Notes under the pieces: generated by a model
Databases searched by the model: none
Told to the model about the DNA's origin: nothing
The model's input: the letters and a program-made list of their open reading frames with translations, nothing else
Assembly (NCBI RefSeq): GCF_000967655.1
Contig: NZ_JXYA01000016.1
Span: 62,001-126,000, forward strand
Source of the DNA: Pseudoalteromonas rubra
Lineage (GTDB): Bacteria; Pseudomonadota; Gammaproteobacteria; Enterobacterales; Alteromonadaceae
Direction of reading: 5' to 3'
DNA: 64,000 nt
Program-made: the position numbers and the translations under genes
Shown: piece after piece, positions 1 through 10,741 of the stretch
How the letters are laid out: every line of letters begins with the position of its first letter
Numbering within the stretch: position 1 is the first letter of the stretch

Positions 1-309
1 AGGGATCGATACGATTGGCAACAAAGCCACGTTTGGAGAACGGCCCTGAACACTGTCTAACAGAGTTTGGTACTTCAGGTTACTCAGGAAAATGTGCTTT
101 TCGTGCTCTGGTAGTGCCTGGAAATCCAATCTGTCTTTGCTGACATCGACTTCTTCGGGACGCCAGAAAAAAGACAGTTGCTTTTCGATCAGTTTTTCAA
201 AAATAGGGTATTTTTGCTGATCATAACGGGACACATTAACAGACTGACCGAAAAACATCGGCTCCTGTAATTGATTGTTGTGGGTTCTGTTAAACGTAGA
301 ATACGACAT
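1..309 (-). CDS. nrdB: Ribonucleotide reductase class Ia, beta subunit (N-terminal part)
   Basis: This is the small, radical-bearing subunit of aerobic ribonucleotide reductase, which makes deoxyribonucleotides together with NrdA. Only the first 103 codons are inside the window; the gene runs off the left edge. The translation starts [12 protein letters not shown] and continues with [19 protein letters not shown] and [14 protein letters not shown], which is the usual NrdB N-terminus. The ATG at 309 lies 51 bases beyond the nrdA stop on the same strand, so nrdA and nrdB form one operon. The di-iron ligands and the radical tyrosine lie outside the window, so catalytic integrity cannot be checked. 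Confidence 0.93.
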   Translation of the reverse strand, partial: MSYSTFNRTHNNQLQEPMFFGQSVNVSRYDQQKYPIFEKLIEKQLSFFWRPEEVDVSKDRLDFQALPEHEKHIFLSNLKYQTLLDSVQGRSPNVALLPIVSIP

Positions 310-360
310 AGATAATTCTCGACACCAAAAAAGAGCGGGTAAAATACCCGCTAACCAAGA

Positions 361-2646
361 TTAGATTTTACAAGCGCCGCCTGCACAATCATCGTCTTCA
401 GCCTCAGGCTTCATTTCGTCCTGAGCGTCCGATGCACCGTCACGGGTGTTGTGGTAATACAGGGTTTTTACGCCCAGTTTATATGCAGTAAGCAGATCTT
501 TGAGCAACAGCTTCATTGGTACTTTACCGCCTTCAAACTTAGTCGGATCGTAGTTGGTGTTGGCAGAAATTGTTTGGTCAACAAATTTTTGCATAATACC
601 TACCAGACCCAGATAACCATCGTTTGACGGGATATCCCATAATAGCTCGTAGTTATTCTTCAATCGCTCGTACTCAGGTACGACTTGTTTAAGGATACCA
701 TCTTTACTGGCCTTAACGCTAATGTGACCACGCGGTGGTTCAATACCATTGGTTGCATTTGAGATCTGAGAAGAGGTCTCAGACGGCATCAGTGCAGACA
801 AGGTTGAGTTACGCATACCGTATTGCATGATGTCCTGACGCAGTGCATCCCAGTCCAAGTGTAGTGGTTCACTACAGATAGTATCGACATCTTTTTTGTA
901 GGTGTCGATTGGCATAATGCCTTTTGCGTAAGTCGTCTCATTAAATTTAGGACATGCACCACGTTCCTGAGCCAGCTTGTTAGACGCTTTCATCAGGTAA
1001 TACTGGATGGCTTCAAACGTTCTGTGCGTCAGGCCGTTGGCACTGCCATCTGAATATTTCACGCCATTCTTAGCCAGGTAGTAGGCAAAGTTAATGACAC
1101 CAATACCCAGTGTACGGCGTCCCATAGTGGCATTTTTTGCCGCAGGGACAGGGTAGTCCTGGAAGTCTAGCAGGTTGTCTAGGGCACGAACGGCCAGCTC
1201 AGCTAACTCTTCGAGTTCATCCAGGCTGCTGATGGCACCCAGGTTAAATGCAGACAGGGTACACAGTGCAATTTCGCCTTCTTCGTCATTAACATGACTC
1301 AGTGGCTTAGTCGGCAACGCAATTTCCAGACACAGGTTAGACTGGCGGATAGGCGCAACTTTGGCATCAAACGGGCTGTGCGTGTTGCAGTGGTCTACGT
1401 TTTGCAGATAAATACGACCTGTGCTGGCACGCTCCTGCGCGAACATAGAGAACAGCTCAAGTGCTTTAATGCGTTTCTTACGGATTGACTCGTCCTGCTC
1501 GTACTGTACGTACAGGCGCTCAAATTTGTCCTGATCTTCAAAGAAGGCATCATACAGGCCCGGTACATCTGACGGACTGAATAGGGTAATGTAATCATCT
1601 TTGATCAGACGCGTGTACATGGTTTTGTTGAACTGTACACCGTAGTCAAGGTGTCTTACCCGGTTCTCTTCAACACCACGGTTATTTTTCAGTACCAGCA
1701 GGTTTTCAACTTCCAGGTGCCAAAGCGGGTAAAACAGCGTTGCTGCTCCGCCACGTACGCCACCCTGAGAGCAGCTCTTTACAGCTGTCTGGAAGTGTTT
1801 ATAAAAAGGAATACATCCTGTGTGGAATGCTTCGCCATTGCGAATAGGGCTACCCAGCGCACGAATTCGACCTGCATTGACACCAATCCCGGCACGCTGA
1901 CTGACGTATTTTACGATGGCAGACGAGGTGGCGTTAATCGAATCCAGGCTATCTGCCGTTTCGATTAATACACATGAGCTAAACTGACGCGTTGGTGTAC
2001 GTACGCCCGACATAATAGGTGTCGGTAACGAGATCTTGAACTGAGACACCGCGTCGTAAAAACGCTTGATGTAGTCAAGGCGCGTTTCTTTTGGATAATC
2101 AGAGAACAGGCTGGCCGCAACCAGAATATACAAAAACTGTGCACTTTCGTAGATTTCGCCAGTAACGCGGTTCTGAACCAGGTATTTACCTTCCAGCTGT
2201 TTTACCGCAGCATAGCTGAACGACATATCACGGTCATGATCAAGGAAGTCGTTTAGTTGCTCATACTCTTCGCGGGTATAATCGGTCAACAGACCGGCAT
2301 CGTAGCGCTTGTCTTCAACCAATTTAGTCACGTGGTCGTAAAGATGAGGTGGCTCAAACTGGCCATAGGCCTTCTTACGCAAATGGAATACAGCAAGACG
2401 CGCCGCAAGATATTGGTAGTCTGGTGTATCTTTTGAGATCAGATCGGCAGCTGCTTTGATGATAGTCTCATGAATGTCTTCTGTGCGAATACCATCATAA
2501 AACTGAATGTGAGACTTAAGCTCTACCTGAGAAACCGACACATTATTCAGGCCTTCGGCAGCCCAGTTTATCACTCGATGAATTTTATCTAAATCAAGCG
2601 GCTCTTTACGGCCGTTACGTTTACTGACAGATAATTGTTGGTTCAT
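361..2646 (-). CDS. nrdA: Ribonucleoside-diphosphate reductase class Ia, alpha subunit
   Basis: NrdA reduces ribonucleoside diphosphates in the cytoplasm using the radical passed from NrdB. The start chosen is the ATG at 2646 (MNQQLSVSKRNGRKEPL); it gives 761 residues, the same as the E. coli protein. The open frame continues 34 codons further upstream, but that extension runs through predicted regulator boxes. An ATP-cone occupies about residues 5-95. The active-site cysteines are visible in RQFSSCVLIE, NVDHCNTHS and SNLCLEIALP, and the C-terminal redox pair falls at C754 and C759 (DDDCAGGACKI). It is the first gene of an operon with nrdB. Regulation is probably by NrdR and DnaA, from sites found upstream. 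Confidence 0.97.
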   Translation of the reverse strand: MNQQLSVSKRNGRKEPLDLDKIHRVINWAAEGLNNVSVSQVELKSHIQFYDGIRTEDIHETIIKAAADLISKDTPDYQYLAARLAVFHLRKKAYGQFEPPHLYDHVTKLVEDKRYDAGLLTDYTREEYEQLNDFLDHDRDMSFSYAAVKQLEGKYLVQNRVTGEIYESAQFLYILVAASLFSDYPKETRLDYIKRFYDAVSQFKISLPTPIMSGVRTPTRQFSSCVLIETADSLDSINATSSAIVKYVSQRAGIGVNAGRIRALGSPIRNGEAFHTGCIPFYKHFQTAVKSCSQGGVRGGAATLFYPLWHLEVENLLVLKNNRGVEENRVRHLDYGVQFNKTMYTRLIKDDYITLFSPSDVPGLYDAFFEDQDKFERLYVQYEQDESIRKKRIKALELFSMFAQERASTGRIYLQNVDHCNTHSPFDAKVAPIRQSNLCLEIALPTKPLSHVNDEEGEIALCTLSAFNLGAISSLDELEELAELAVRALDNLLDFQDYPVPAAKNATMGRRTLGIGVINFAYYLAKNGVKYSDGSANGLTHRTFEAIQYYLMKASNKLAQERGACPKFNETTYAKGIMPIDTYKKDVDTICSEPLHLDWDALRQDIMQYGMRNSTLSALMPSETSSQISNATNGIEPPRGHISVKASKDGILKQVVPEYERLKNNYELLWDIPSNDGYLGLVGIMQKFVDQTISANTNYDPTKFEGGKVPMKLLLKDLLTAYKLGVKTLYYHNTRDGASDAQDEMKPEAEDDDCAGGACKI

Positions 2647-2713
2647 AGCTACGCCTGTATTCCCCCGGAATGCGGTAATTGTCATCGCATATTCATAATT
2701 GCTTAGCATTTCA

Positions 2714-2729
2714 CCACTATATATGGTGT
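2714..2729 (-). promoter_or_regulatory. NrdR box, proximal (box A)
   Basis: The minus strand reads ACACCATATATAGTGG, matching the published NrdR consensus acaCwAtATaTwGtgt at 14 of 16 positions. Its centre is 31 bp from the centre of the second box, about three helical turns, the spacing expected for paired NrdR boxes. It lies 68 bp upstream of the nrdA start, so NrdR repression of nrdAB is inferred. Confidence 0.8.
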
Positions 2730-2744
2730 CCGCTAGAAAGAGGA

Positions 2745-2760
2745 TCACAAGATAGTGGGG
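2745..2760 (-). promoter_or_regulatory. NrdR box, second of pair (box B)
   Basis: The minus strand reads CCCCACTATCTTGTGA, matching the NrdR consensus at 11 of 16 positions. It is weaker than its partner at 2714-2729, but the 31 bp centre-to-centre distance supports it as half of a cooperative pair. Confidence 0.65.
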
Positions 2761-2797
2761 TTATCACCATTTTGCAATAGAACAACTTTCCATGGAT

Positions 2798-2806
2798 TGT
2801 GGATAA
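2798..2806 (-). promoter_or_regulatory. DnaA box upstream of nrdA
   Basis: The minus strand reads TTATCCACA, an exact match to the high-affinity DnaA box. DnaA is known to act at the nrdAB promoter of E. coli, so a single perfect box 150 bp upstream of nrdA and 38 bp from an NrdR box is plausible as a functional site. It is only nine bases, so chance cannot be excluded. Confidence 0.55.
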
Positions 2807-2977
2807 CATAGGGATAATATTTTTATGTTAGCAAACACTAACCTTCTGCTATCCAACATCGCAGTAAGCAAAAAAAAATCAACTCGCGTCAGCCGATTTT
2901 TCGCTTTTTTTAAGAAATTTTCGCAAACTGCGCGACTGTTTTTTTTCTGCGCAAGTTTGTTCTCAATATAGTATAAA

Positions 2978-2993
2978 GCACAACATATAGTGG
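2978..2993 (-). promoter_or_regulatory. Third NrdR-like box, distal
   Basis: The minus strand reads CCACTATATGTTGTGC, 13 of 16 matches to the NrdR consensus. It sits about 233 bp upstream of box B, between gph and nrdA, and no partner at 31 bp was found on either side. It could mark a second, distal nrdA promoter. The rest of the 366 bp nrdA-gph interval is AT-rich and shows no gene. Confidence 0.4.
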
Positions 2994-3012
2994 TGTTTTA
3001 TTATCATAGGCA

Positions 3013-3660
3013 CTAAATATGAGAAAATAGCGATTCTGGGTTAGTAAGATCCAGATCCGCAGACCAGCTTTGTGCCTCTTTAAGGGATGGAATGAATCCC
3101 CATAAGGCTGCCGCTGAGCGCATACCCGCCGCTTTCGCCGCGGTAATATCGCGTGCAGCGTCCCCCACATAAATACAGTGCTCGGGATCCACGCCCAATT
3201 TCTCGGCGACGAGTAGCAAAGGTTCTGGGTGTGGTTTGGCAACACTTAAGGTATCGCCGCAGACAACGACCTCAATGTCACTCAGTGCCTCTATCTGTGC
3301 CAGCAAAGGCAGAGTCAGAAAAGTCGGCTTGTTGGTCATAATGCCCGTTTTTATCCCTTTATGTGCAAGTGTCTCTAAGAGTGATTCAACGCCTGAAAAA
3401 CAGCGAGAGTGCACCGCCAGATTTTGCGCATAGTAGTCGAGTACTTGCTGTTTAAGCGTTTCGAAGTCGAATTCGGTCAGCTTATCACCAAAGCCAACTT
3501 CCAATAGCGCTTTCACACCATTTGAGATAGCAGGACTATAAACAGCAGGCTCTACTTGTGGCATGCCATGTCTTTGCAGTACATCGTTAAGTGCGGCGCC
3601 CAGGTCAGCACGGGTATCGAGCAAGGTACCGTCGAGATCAAAAATTACGGCCTGTGTCAT
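3013..3660 (-). CDS. gph: Phosphoglycolate phosphatase, HAD family
   Basis: This 215-residue enzyme belongs to the haloacid dehalogenase phosphatases and probably hydrolyses 2-phosphoglycolate, a product of oxidative DNA end repair. Motif I is at the N-terminus ([10 protein letters not shown]; nucleophile D8 and acid D10), motif II is in GIMTNKP, and motif III plus the acidic motif IV appear in KPHPEPLLL and [11 protein letters not shown] helical cap lies between motifs I and II. Its start overlaps the ubiG stop by four bases, so the two are translationally coupled. The ubiG-gph pairing is common in gammaproteobacteria. Substrate specificity is inferred from family and context; related HAD phosphatases are hard to separate by sequence. 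Confidence 0.88.
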   Translation of the reverse strand: MTQAVIFDLDGTLLDTRADLGAALNDVLQRHGMPQVEPAVYSPAISNGVKALLEVGFGDKLTEFDFETLKQQVLDYYAQNLAVHSRCFSGVESLLETLAHKGIKTGIMTNKPTFLTLPLLAQIEALSDIEVVVCGDTLSVAKPHPEPLLLVAEKLGVDPEHCIYVGDAARDITAAKAAGMRSAAALWGFIPSLKEAQSWSADLDLTNPESLFSHI

Positions 3661-4367
3661 GCGAGTTTCTCGAAGTGGAGGAGGTAATTCACACTGACGT
3701 CATTGCTCAGCGTAAAGGTTTTGCCGAAAGGGTTGTAGTTGATCCCGGCAGCGCGGCGTATCTTCAGCCCTTCGGCTTCGGCCCAGCCAATTAAAGTAGA
3801 AGGGCGAATGAATTTATTGTGGTCATGGGTACCCGGCGGCACCATCTTCAGTACACGCTCAGCGGCAACAACGGCCAGCAAAAAAGCTTTGTGGGTCTTA
3901 TTCAGTGTGGAGAAGAACACATCGGCGCCGGGTTTAGCTGCTTTTGCTACTGCGGCCACAATAGAGGCCGGGTCGGGTACGTGCTCAAGCATTTCCATGC
4001 AGGTGACGACATCAAATTGTTCACTATGGTGCGCTGCGAACTCTTCGGCTGATACTTTGCGATAGTCAATTGAGACTCCGGCTTCAAGTGCGTGCAATTT
4101 GGCTACATTGAGTGGCTCCTGGCCGAGGTCGATACCATGTGCTTTGGCACCCATTTTGGCCATGCTTTCTGTCAGAATGCCGCCGCCACAGCCCACATCC
4201 AGTACTTTTTTTTCAAATAAGCCACCACAACGGTCATTGATAAAGTCTAAGCGTAGCGGATTGATGTCATGCAAAGGTTTAAATTCACCGTCGCGGTCCC
4301 ACCAGCGCTCAGCTATCTCTTCAAACTTGGCAATTTCACTTAAATCTACATTTTGATGTTCGGTCAT
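3657..4367 (-). CDS. ubiG: Ubiquinone biosynthesis O-methyltransferase
   Basis: UbiG is the SAM-dependent methyltransferase that performs both O-methylations in ubiquinone synthesis. The 236-residue product has the SAM-binding motif I (VLDVGCGGG, residues 55-63), an acidic end of beta-2 (HGIDLGQEP), and [11 protein letters not shown], which is characteristic of UbiG. The length is close to that of the E. coli protein (240). The start has a good ribosome binding site, GAGGAAG, on the minus strand. It is the first gene of a two-gene operon with gph and is divergent from gyrA, the same neighbourhood as in many gammaproteobacteria. Confidence 0.96.
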   Translation of the reverse strand: MTEHQNVDLSEIAKFEEIAERWWDRDGEFKPLHDINPLRLDFINDRCGGLFEKKVLDVGCGGGILTESMAKMGAKAHGIDLGQEPLNVAKLHALEAGVSIDYRKVSAEEFAAHHSEQFDVVTCMEMLEHVPDPASIVAAVAKAAKPGADVFFSTLNKTHKAFLLAVVAAERVLKMVPPGTHDHNKFIRPSTLIGWAEAEGLKIRRAAGINYNPFGKTFTLSNDVSVNYLLHFEKLA

Positions 4368-4549
4368 AAAAAACTTCCTCGTTGAACTGAGGGCATTCTA
4401 TCGGTATTGGATGAAATTTCCGAGTCATTTAGCCACTGCATTAACCCAGAAACTATGATAGTATCCCCAGTCGAACTAATAATAATTGAGCCTTTTGATG
4501 TCCATAGTGTGACACAAAAGGGAAAGACTCTGAAGGAAAGTGGTATTAA

Positions 4550-7213
4550 ATGACTGATCTTGCCAATGAAATCCTCCCGGTCAATATCGAAGACGAATTG
4601 AAAAATTCCTACCTTGATTACGCGATGAGCGTTATCGTTGGACGTGCGTTACCGGATGTCCGCGATGGCCTGAAGCCTGTACACCGTCGCGTGTTATTCG
4701 CAATGAACGAGTTGCGTAACGACTGGAACAAACCTTATAAAAAATCGGCCCGTGTTGTGGGCGACGTGATCGGTAAATACCACCCGCATGGTGACAGTGC
4801 GGTTTACGATACCATTGTTCGTATGGCACAACCGTTTTCACTGCGTTACATGCTGGTAGATGGCCAGGGTAACTTCGGTTCAGTCGATGGTGACTCGGCG
4901 GCGGCAATGCGTTATACCGAAGTGCGTATGGCGAAAATGTCTCACGAGCTGTTGGCAGACCTGGAAAAAGAAACCGTTGATTACGTGCCAAACTACGATG
5001 GCACAGAACAAATTCCTGATGTGTTACCAACAAAAGTACCTAACCTGTTGGTGAATGGTTCGTCTGGTATCGCGGTTGGTATGGCAACAAACATTCCGCC
5101 TCACAACCTGACTGAAGTAATCAACGGCTGTCTGGCTGTGATCCAAAACCCGGATATCACCATCGATGAGCTGATTGATTATATTCCGGGTCCGGATTTC
5201 CCGACTGCAGCCATCATCAATGGCAAAAAAGGAATCGAGCAGGCTTATAAAACCGGCCGTGGTAAAGTCTATATCCGTGCCCGTGCTGAAATCGAAACAG
5301 ATGAGAGAACCGGCAAAGAGACCATCATTGTCAATGAGATCCCATATCAGGTTAACAAAGCGCGTTTGATTGAGAAAATCGCCGAGCTGGTTAAAGACAA
5401 AAAGGTAGAAGGGATCAGCGCACTGCGTGACGAATCTGACAAAGACGGTATGCGTATCGTTATTGAGATCAAACGTGGTGAAGTGGGCGAAGTTGTTCTG
5501 AACAACCTGTATGCTCAAACTCAGCTACAAACTGTGTTTGGTATCAACATGGTTGCGCTGGATAACAACCAGCCTAAGTGTTTCAACCTTAAAGAAATGC
5601 TTGAAGCCTTTATTGTTCACCGCCGTGAAGTGGTAACGCGTCGTACCGTTTATGACTTGCGTAAAGCACGTGATCGTGCTCACACGCTTGAAGGTTTAGC
5701 GATTGCGCTGGCGAACATCGACCCTATCATTGAGCTTATCCGCAAGTCACCGACACCAGCAGAAGCCAAAGCGGCGCTGACAGCGCGCCCGTGGGAGCTG
5801 GGTTCAGTACGTTCTATGCTGGAGCGTGCTGGCGAAGAGAACGTGGCACGTCCAGACTGGCTTGATGCCGAGCTGGGGATCCGTGATGGCCAGTACTATC
5901 TGTCAGAGCAACAGGCTCAGGCCATTCTTGATTTACGCTTACACAAGCTAACAGGCCTTGAGCATGAAAAGATCCTGGCTGAATATCAGGAGCTACTGGA
6001 TTTAATCGCAGAGCTGTTGTTGATTTTGTCTTCACCTGATCGTCTGATGGAAGTGATCCGTGACGAGCTGGCGGAAATTAAAGAAAACTATGGCGATGAG
6101 CGTCGTACTGAGATTTCTGCAGCGGCGCACGACATTAGCCTGGAAGATCTGATAAACGAAGAAGATGTGGTTGTGACCCTGTCTCACGAAGGCTATGTGA
6201 AATATCAGCCTCTGTCTGATTACGAAGCGCAGCGTCGTGGTGGTAAAGGTAAAGCCGCTACTAAGATGAAAGATGAAGACTTCATTGAGCGTCTGCTGGT
6301 AGCCAACACCCACGATACAATTTTGTGCTTCTCTACCTCTGGTCGTCTTTACTGGTTGAAAGTGTACCAGTTGCCACTGGCATCACGTGCCGCGCGTGGC
6401 AAGCCGATTGTTAACTTACTGCCGTTGGAAGCGGATGAGCGAATCACCACGATATTGCCGGTTAAGCAATATGAAGACGATAAGTTTGTCTTGATGGCCA
6501 CGGCCAATGGTGTGGTGAAGAAGACGCCATTAACTGCATATAGCCGCCAGCGTGCAAGTGGTATTATTGCCATCAACCTCAATGACGGTGATAGCCTGAT
6601 TGGTGCGGATATCACAGATGGCACTAACGACATCATGCTGTTCACCGATCACGGTAAAGTTGTACGCTTTAACGAGAAGCTGCGCGACGCTGAAACCGGC
6701 GAAGTGAAGATTGACGCGGAAACCGGTGAAGAAATGCTGGCATTGCGTCCAATGGGTCGTACTGCGACTGGTGTACGCGGCATTAAGATGCCGGATGACG
6801 TTAAAGTGGTTTCACTGATTGTGCCTAAGAACGATGGTGCGATTCTGACCGTCACCGAAAATGGTTATGGTAAGCGCACTCCACTTGACGAGTACCCGGC
6901 TAAGAGCCGTGCAACGCAAGGGGTGGTTTCAATCAAGGTAACTGAACGTAACGGCCGTGTAGTGGGTGCTGTTCAGGTTCAGGACAACGACGAGATCATG
7001 CTGATTTCGAACCGAGGCACGCTGGTACGCACCCGCGTGAACGAAGTATCGACAGTGGGGCGTAATACTCAGGGCGTTATTCTGATCAGAACGGTTGACG
7101 ACGAGCAGGTAGTTGGTTTACAACGTATTGAAGAGATCGAAATCGACGACACCCTGGAAGGGGAAGCAGAGCTTGTTGAAACGCCTGACACTGACGAGCA
7201 GGCACCGGAGTAA
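4550..7213 (+). CDS. gyrA: DNA gyrase subunit A
   Basis: GyrA is the DNA-cleaving and rejoining subunit of gyrase, which introduces negative supercoils. It has 887 residues. The winged-helix and tower regions hold the catalytic tyrosine Y122 (MRYTE); the C-terminal half is the six-bladed DNA-wrapping domain, with the GyrA box visible as QRRGGKGK, and the end is acidic. In the quinolone-resistance region the residues are G81, D82, S83 and D87, the same as susceptible E. coli. AAGGAAAG precedes the ATG. It is monocistronic: divergent from ubiG and followed by a strong intrinsic terminator. Confidence 0.98.
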   Translation: MTDLANEILPVNIEDELKNSYLDYAMSVIVGRALPDVRDGLKPVHRRVLFAMNELRNDWNKPYKKSARVVGDVIGKYHPHGDSAVYDTIVRMAQPFSLRYMLVDGQGNFGSVDGDSAAAMRYTEVRMAKMSHELLADLEKETVDYVPNYDGTEQIPDVLPTKVPNLLVNGSSGIAVGMATNIPPHNLTEVINGCLAVIQNPDITIDELIDYIPGPDFPTAAIINGKKGIEQAYKTGRGKVYIRARAEIETDERTGKETIIVNEIPYQVNKARLIEKIAELVKDKKVEGISALRDESDKDGMRIVIEIKRGEVGEVVLNNLYAQTQLQTVFGINMVALDNNQPKCFNLKEMLEAFIVHRREVVTRRTVYDLRKARDRAHTLEGLAIALANIDPIIELIRKSPTPAEAKAALTARPWELGSVRSMLERAGEENVARPDWLDAELGIRDGQYYLSEQQAQAILDLRLHKLTGLEHEKILAEYQELLDLIAELLLILSSPDRLMEVIRDELAEIKENYGDERRTEISAAAHDISLEDLINEEDVVVTLSHEGYVKYQPLSDYEAQRRGGKGKAATKMKDEDFIERLLVANTHDTILCFSTSGRLYWLKVYQLPLASRAARGKPIVNLLPLEADERITTILPVKQYEDDKFVLMATANGVVKKTPLTAYSRQRASGIIAINLNDGDSLIGADITDGTNDIMLFTDHGKVVRFNEKLRDAETGEVKIDAETGEEMLALRPMGRTATGVRGIKMPDDVKVVSLIVPKNDGAILTVTENGYGKRTPLDEYPAKSRATQGVVSIKVTERNGRVVGAVQVQDNDEIMLISNRGTLVRTRVNEVSTVGRNTQGVILIRTVDDEQVVGLQRIEEIEIDDTLEGEAELVETPDTDEQAPE

Positions 7214-7226
7214 TCTGGTTCAAGAC

Positions 7227-7252
7227 AAAAAAGCGGCTTAGGCCGCTTTTTT
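7227..7252 (+). terminator. Intrinsic terminator of gyrA
   Basis: A perfect GC-rich stem (AAGCGGC paired with GCCGCTT) with a four-base loop is flanked by an A run on the left and six T on the right. It begins 14 bases after the gyrA stop. Confidence 0.92.
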
Positions 7253-7360
7253 ATTATTTCGACACATATAATTCGGGCGTACAGGCATCACATCCTGTGC
7301 GTTCACAAAAATAAGTAAGCACACTGCCTGTGGCAGTATAAAAACTGGAATGAGGAAACT

Positions 7361-8443
7361 ATGCGCGTTTATAACTTTTGTGCGGGCCCGGCGATGTTGC
7401 CACCTGCTGTTATGAAAAAAGCCCAACAAGAATTTATTAACTGGCAAAACCTGGGGGTCTCTGTGATGGAGATCAGCCACCGTTCGGCACCGTTTTTAGA
7501 ACTGGCGCGTGAATGCGAAGCAAGCCTGCGTCGTCTGATGAATATTTCGGATGAATTCGAGGTGCTGTTTATGCACGGTGGTGGTCGCGGCCATTTTGCA
7601 GCGGTCCCCCTTAACCTGCACCAGGACGATGCACCTGGGGTATATATCGAAAACGGGATCTGGTCTTGTGGTGCGACCAAAGAAGGTCAAAAGTTCACTC
7701 AGGTTGAGGCTATCGATATCCGCCGTGATCAGGATGGCGTGTTCGACGTGTTACCTGTTTCTCAGTGGGCACTACCTGACAACGCCGCATACATTCATTA
7801 CTGCCCGAATGAAACCATCGACGGGATTGAGTTATTCGATGTGCCAAAACATCCGACGGCGCCAATCGTCGCGGATATGTCGTCCAACATTCTGTCTCGC
7901 GAAATGAATGTGGATGATTTTGACTTAATTTACGCAGGTGCACAGAAAAACATTGGTCCATCGGGTTTAAGCATAGCGATTGTGCGCAAAACGCTACTTG
8001 AGCGCAAAGGCCTACCGAGACCTGCTATTTTGGATTACGCAATCGAAGCGCAGCAACAAAGCATGTATAACACGCCACCGACGTTTGCCTGGTACCTGGC
8101 CGCCGAGGTATTCAAATACCTTGAGTCCATTGGTGGCGTTAAGGCGATGGAAGCACACAATAAAGAAAAAGCCGCGCTGCTGTACGATTACATCGATAGT
8201 TCTTCTTTCTACCTTAATAAGGTAGCCAAGCATTGTCGTTCACTGATGAATGTCCCATTTTGGTTGCATGATGAGTCTTTGAATGAGCAATTCCTGGCAC
8301 AGGCGCAGGAACATGGTCTGATAGCACTGGAAGGCCACCGCTTCGTTGGTGGTATGCGTGCGAGCATTTACAACGCGATGCCCATTGAAGGCATCAAAGC
8401 ACTGATCGCATTTATGGAAAAATTTGCGCAGGAGAACAGCTGA
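7361..8443 (+). CDS. serC: Phosphoserine aminotransferase
   Basis: SerC is a PLP enzyme converting 3-phosphohydroxypyruvate to phosphoserine in serine synthesis; it also acts in pyridoxal phosphate synthesis. The 360-residue protein starts [14 protein letters not shown], shows the phosphate-binding [13 protein letters not shown] segment near residue 71, and has the PLP lysine K196 in [11 protein letters not shown]. The ATG has GAGGAAA at a good distance. Its stop overlaps the aroA start (TGATG), so serC and aroA are co-translated, the same pair found in E. coli. No deviation from the family is visible. Confidence 0.97.
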   Translation: MRVYNFCAGPAMLPPAVMKKAQQEFINWQNLGVSVMEISHRSAPFLELARECEASLRRLMNISDEFEVLFMHGGGRGHFAAVPLNLHQDDAPGVYIENGIWSCGATKEGQKFTQVEAIDIRRDQDGVFDVLPVSQWALPDNAAYIHYCPNETIDGIELFDVPKHPTAPIVADMSSNILSREMNVDDFDLIYAGAQKNIGPSGLSIAIVRKTLLERKGLPRPAILDYAIEAQQQSMYNTPPTFAWYLAAEVFKYLESIGGVKAMEAHNKEKAALLYDYIDSSSFYLNKVAKHCRSLMNVPFWLHDESLNEQFLAQAQEHGLIALEGHRFVGGMRASIYNAMPIEGIKALIAFMEKFAQENS

Positions 8444-9720
8444 TGGAACAACTGAGGTTAAACGCCATAGACAAGGTTAATGGCAGTGTCACGCTGCCAG
8501 GTTCAAAGAGCTTATCAAACCGAGTGTTACTGCTGGCTGCGTTGTGTGACGGCGTCACGCAAGTGAATAATCTACTCGACAGTGATGATATTCATCACAT
8601 GCTTCAGGCACTTGCTCAGATGGGGGTGGAAGTAGAGCTCAATGAAGATAAAACCTCAGCCCGAGTCTTTGGGCAAGGCGGGCGCTTCAAAACGCCCTCA
8701 GAAGCCTTATTCTTGGGCAATGCGGGCACAGCATTCAGGCCGCTGACGGCTGTATTGGCAGCGAGTCAGGGCCAGTTTACGCTGATCGGCGAGCCGCGTA
8801 TGGAAGAACGGCCCATTGGTCACCTGGTGGATGCTTTACATGCGCTGGGTGCGGACATCCAATATTTGAAAAACCAAGACTACCCGCCGCTACAGGTTAA
8901 TGGTTGTGCAATTGAAGGGGGTGAAGTTGAAATTGATGGCAGCATATCAAGCCAGTTTCTGACGGCATTGTTGATGGCTGCCCCTTTGTTTGTCAAAGAC
9001 ACCACAATAAGAATAAAAGGGGAGCTGGTTTCCAAACCTTATATTGATATTACTTTGGGCGTGATGGCACAGTTTGGTGTCACCGTCAGCCATGATAATT
9101 ATCAGGTGTTTCATGTTAAAGGTCAGCAAGGTTATGTGTCTCCGGGCGCCATCATGGTAGAAGGGGATGCATCCTCTGCTTCTTACTTTATTGCCGCCGC
9201 TGCCATCGCGGGTGGTGAGATAGAAATTAATGGCGTTGGACGCAAGAGCGTACAGGGCGATATTGGTTTTGCCAAGGTGATGGAGCAGGTGGGCGCAGTG
9301 ATTGACTGGCATGATGAAAAGCTGGTTGTCCGCAAAGGCGAGCTGAAAGGGGTCGACATTGACGCAAACGCCATACCGGACGCGGCCATGACGCTGGCAA
9401 CTGTGGCTTTGTTTGCCACAGGTAAAACTGCTATTCGTAATATCTATAACTGGCGCGTGAAAGAAACCGATCGCCTGTATGCCATGGCAACTGAGCTCAG
9501 GAAAGTCGGTGCTGAAGTAACTGAAGGGCACGATTTCATCGAAATCACCCCGCCTGATACGTTTAATCTGGCACAGATAGACACCTACAATGACCACCGT
9601 ATTGCGATGTGCTTTTCCATGGTTGCCGTTGGTGGGGTTGATGTGATCATCAATGACCCTGGTTGTACGGCGAAAACTTTCCCGACTTATTTTGAGGTCT
9701 TATCTTCAGTAAGTCAGTAA
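8443..9720 (+). CDS. aroA: 3-phosphoshikimate 1-carboxyvinyltransferase (EPSP synthase)
   Basis: AroA transfers enolpyruvate from PEP to shikimate 3-phosphate, the sixth step of chorismate synthesis. The protein is 425 residues, typical for class I enzymes. The shikimate-phosphate binding motif PGSKSLSNR is at residues 19-27, the PEP-binding segment [10 protein letters not shown] lies near residue 90, and [15 protein letters not shown] and the final [11 protein letters not shown] motif are intact. The glycine in NAGTA is the residue whose change gives glyphosate tolerance; here it is wild type. The gene is coupled to serC by a one-base overlap and is followed by a hairpin without a T run. Confidence 0.97.
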   Translation: MEQLRLNAIDKVNGSVTLPGSKSLSNRVLLLAALCDGVTQVNNLLDSDDIHHMLQALAQMGVEVELNEDKTSARVFGQGGRFKTPSEALFLGNAGTAFRPLTAVLAASQGQFTLIGEPRMEERPIGHLVDALHALGADIQYLKNQDYPPLQVNGCAIEGGEVEIDGSISSQFLTALLMAAPLFVKDTTIRIKGELVSKPYIDITLGVMAQFGVTVSHDNYQVFHVKGQQGYVSPGAIMVEGDASSASYFIAAAAIAGGEIEINGVGRKSVQGDIGFAKVMEQVGAVIDWHDEKLVVRKGELKGVDIDANAIPDAAMTLATVALFATGKTAIRNIYNWRVKETDRLYAMATELRKVGAEVTEGHDFIEITPPDTFNLAQIDTYNDHRIAMCFSMVAVGGVDVIINDPGCTAKTFPTYFEVLSSVSQ

Positions 9721-9771
9721 TACCTGTCCGGTTATATCTGTTGTCCTGAACACATCAGTTTAACCGGCTTT

Positions 9772-9800
9772 GGGCAGTCAGTTTTAATTACTGACTGCCT
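9772..9800 (+). repeat. Hairpin downstream of aroA
   Basis: GGCAGTCAG and CTGACTGCC form a perfect nine-base stem with a nine-base AT-rich loop, about 50 bases after the aroA stop. There is no T run after it, so it may be an mRNA 3' end structure or part of a Rho-dependent terminator. Confidence 0.5.
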
Positions 9801-9892
9801 ACCTGGCCCCATATTCCCGCCAACTCACTGTCGTAAATTTAAAATCAAACAAAAAGTTACATGTCAATAAGGATCTATTCAGCAAACTTGCG

Positions 9893-9898
9893 TATAAT
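9893..9898 (+). promoter_or_regulatory. Candidate -10 element for cmk-rpsA
   Basis: A perfect TATAAT lies 40 bases before the cmk ATG within GCGTATAATACC. No convincing -35 hexamer is seen at 16-18 bases upstream, so the promoter may rely on an activator or on upstream AT-rich sequence. Confidence 0.45.
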
Positions 9899-9937
9899 AC
9901 CGGCGTTAATTTTTGGTGTGCATTTCGGGAGGTTTAA

Positions 9938-10645
9938 ATGCAGGCTGTCATGCCAGTAATCACCGTGGACGGTCCAAGCGGCTCGGGTAAAGGAACGGTT
10001 TGTCGTTTGTTAGCTGAGAAGCTCGATTGGGACGTTTTGGATAGTGGCGCTATTTATCGCGTATTGTCTTTGGCCGCTATTCATCATCATATTGCACTCG
10101 ATAACGAAGAGGCCTTAGTGCCGCTTGCCGCGAATTTGGATGTTCAGTTTCCAATCGATGGCGCTACAAAAAAAATAAAAGTGATCCTTGAAGGTGAGGA
10201 CGTAACACATACGATCCGCAATGAGGAAGTGGGCGCAGCAGCGTCAAAAATCGCCGCATTACCTCGGGTTCGCGAAGCATTACTGCGTCGTCAAAGAGCC
10301 TTTCGAAGTGAAAGTGGTCTGATTGCCGATGGCAGAGATATGGGCACGGTTGTTTTCCCAAATGCTGAGTTGAAAATTTATTTAACAGCCAGCGCACAAG
10401 AGCGTGCAAAGCGTCGTTATCTGGAGTTGAAGGATAAGGGCCTGGATGTTACACTAGATGGTCTTTTAAGCGAGATTGAAGCTCGTGATGACCGCGATAT
10501 GAACCGCAAAGTAGCGCCTTTGGTGCCTGCGGACGATGCTGTCGTGGTCGATACGACTGAATTAGATGCAGAACAAGTGTTTGCGAAAGTCATCACTTTA
10601 GTTCAAGAGGCGATTGCCGCAGGCAAGTTACCCGCATCAAGCTAA
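9938..10645 (+). CDS. cmk: Cytidylate kinase
   Basis: Cmk phosphorylates CMP and dCMP to the diphosphates. The 235-residue protein has its P-loop near the N-terminus (GPSGSGKGT, residues 12-20), the lid-type arginines in [22 protein letters not shown], and the conserved [11 protein letters not shown] segment near the C-terminus. The ATG is preceded by GGGAGG at six bases. It is followed by rpsA, as in most gammaproteobacteria, and the two are usually co-transcribed. The length is slightly above that of the E. coli enzyme (227). Confidence 0.97.
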   Translation: MQAVMPVITVDGPSGSGKGTVCRLLAEKLDWDVLDSGAIYRVLSLAAIHHHIALDNEEALVPLAANLDVQFPIDGATKKIKVILEGEDVTHTIRNEEVGAAASKIAALPRVREALLRRQRAFRSESGLIADGRDMGTVVFPNAELKIYLTASAQERAKRRYLELKDKGLDVTLDGLLSEIEARDDRDMNRKVAPLVPADDAVVVDTTELDAEQVFAKVITLVQEAIAAGKLPASS

Positions 10646-10741
10646 ATTTTTTTAACGCGTTGGCAGGAAGCCGACGTTATATTAACCACCCCATGCAGCA
10701 TGGTTGCTAATTGGAATGTTTATTTATGAGACGTATTTAGT

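Noticed and set aside
2910..3245. 111-codon minus-strand frame overlapping gph
   Set aside because: It lies in another frame of gph, has no domain and runs into an AT-rich region; gph has clear HAD motifs.
8947..9597. 216-codon frame antisense to aroA
   Set aside because: Complement of a well-conserved gene; no motif, no ribosome binding site.
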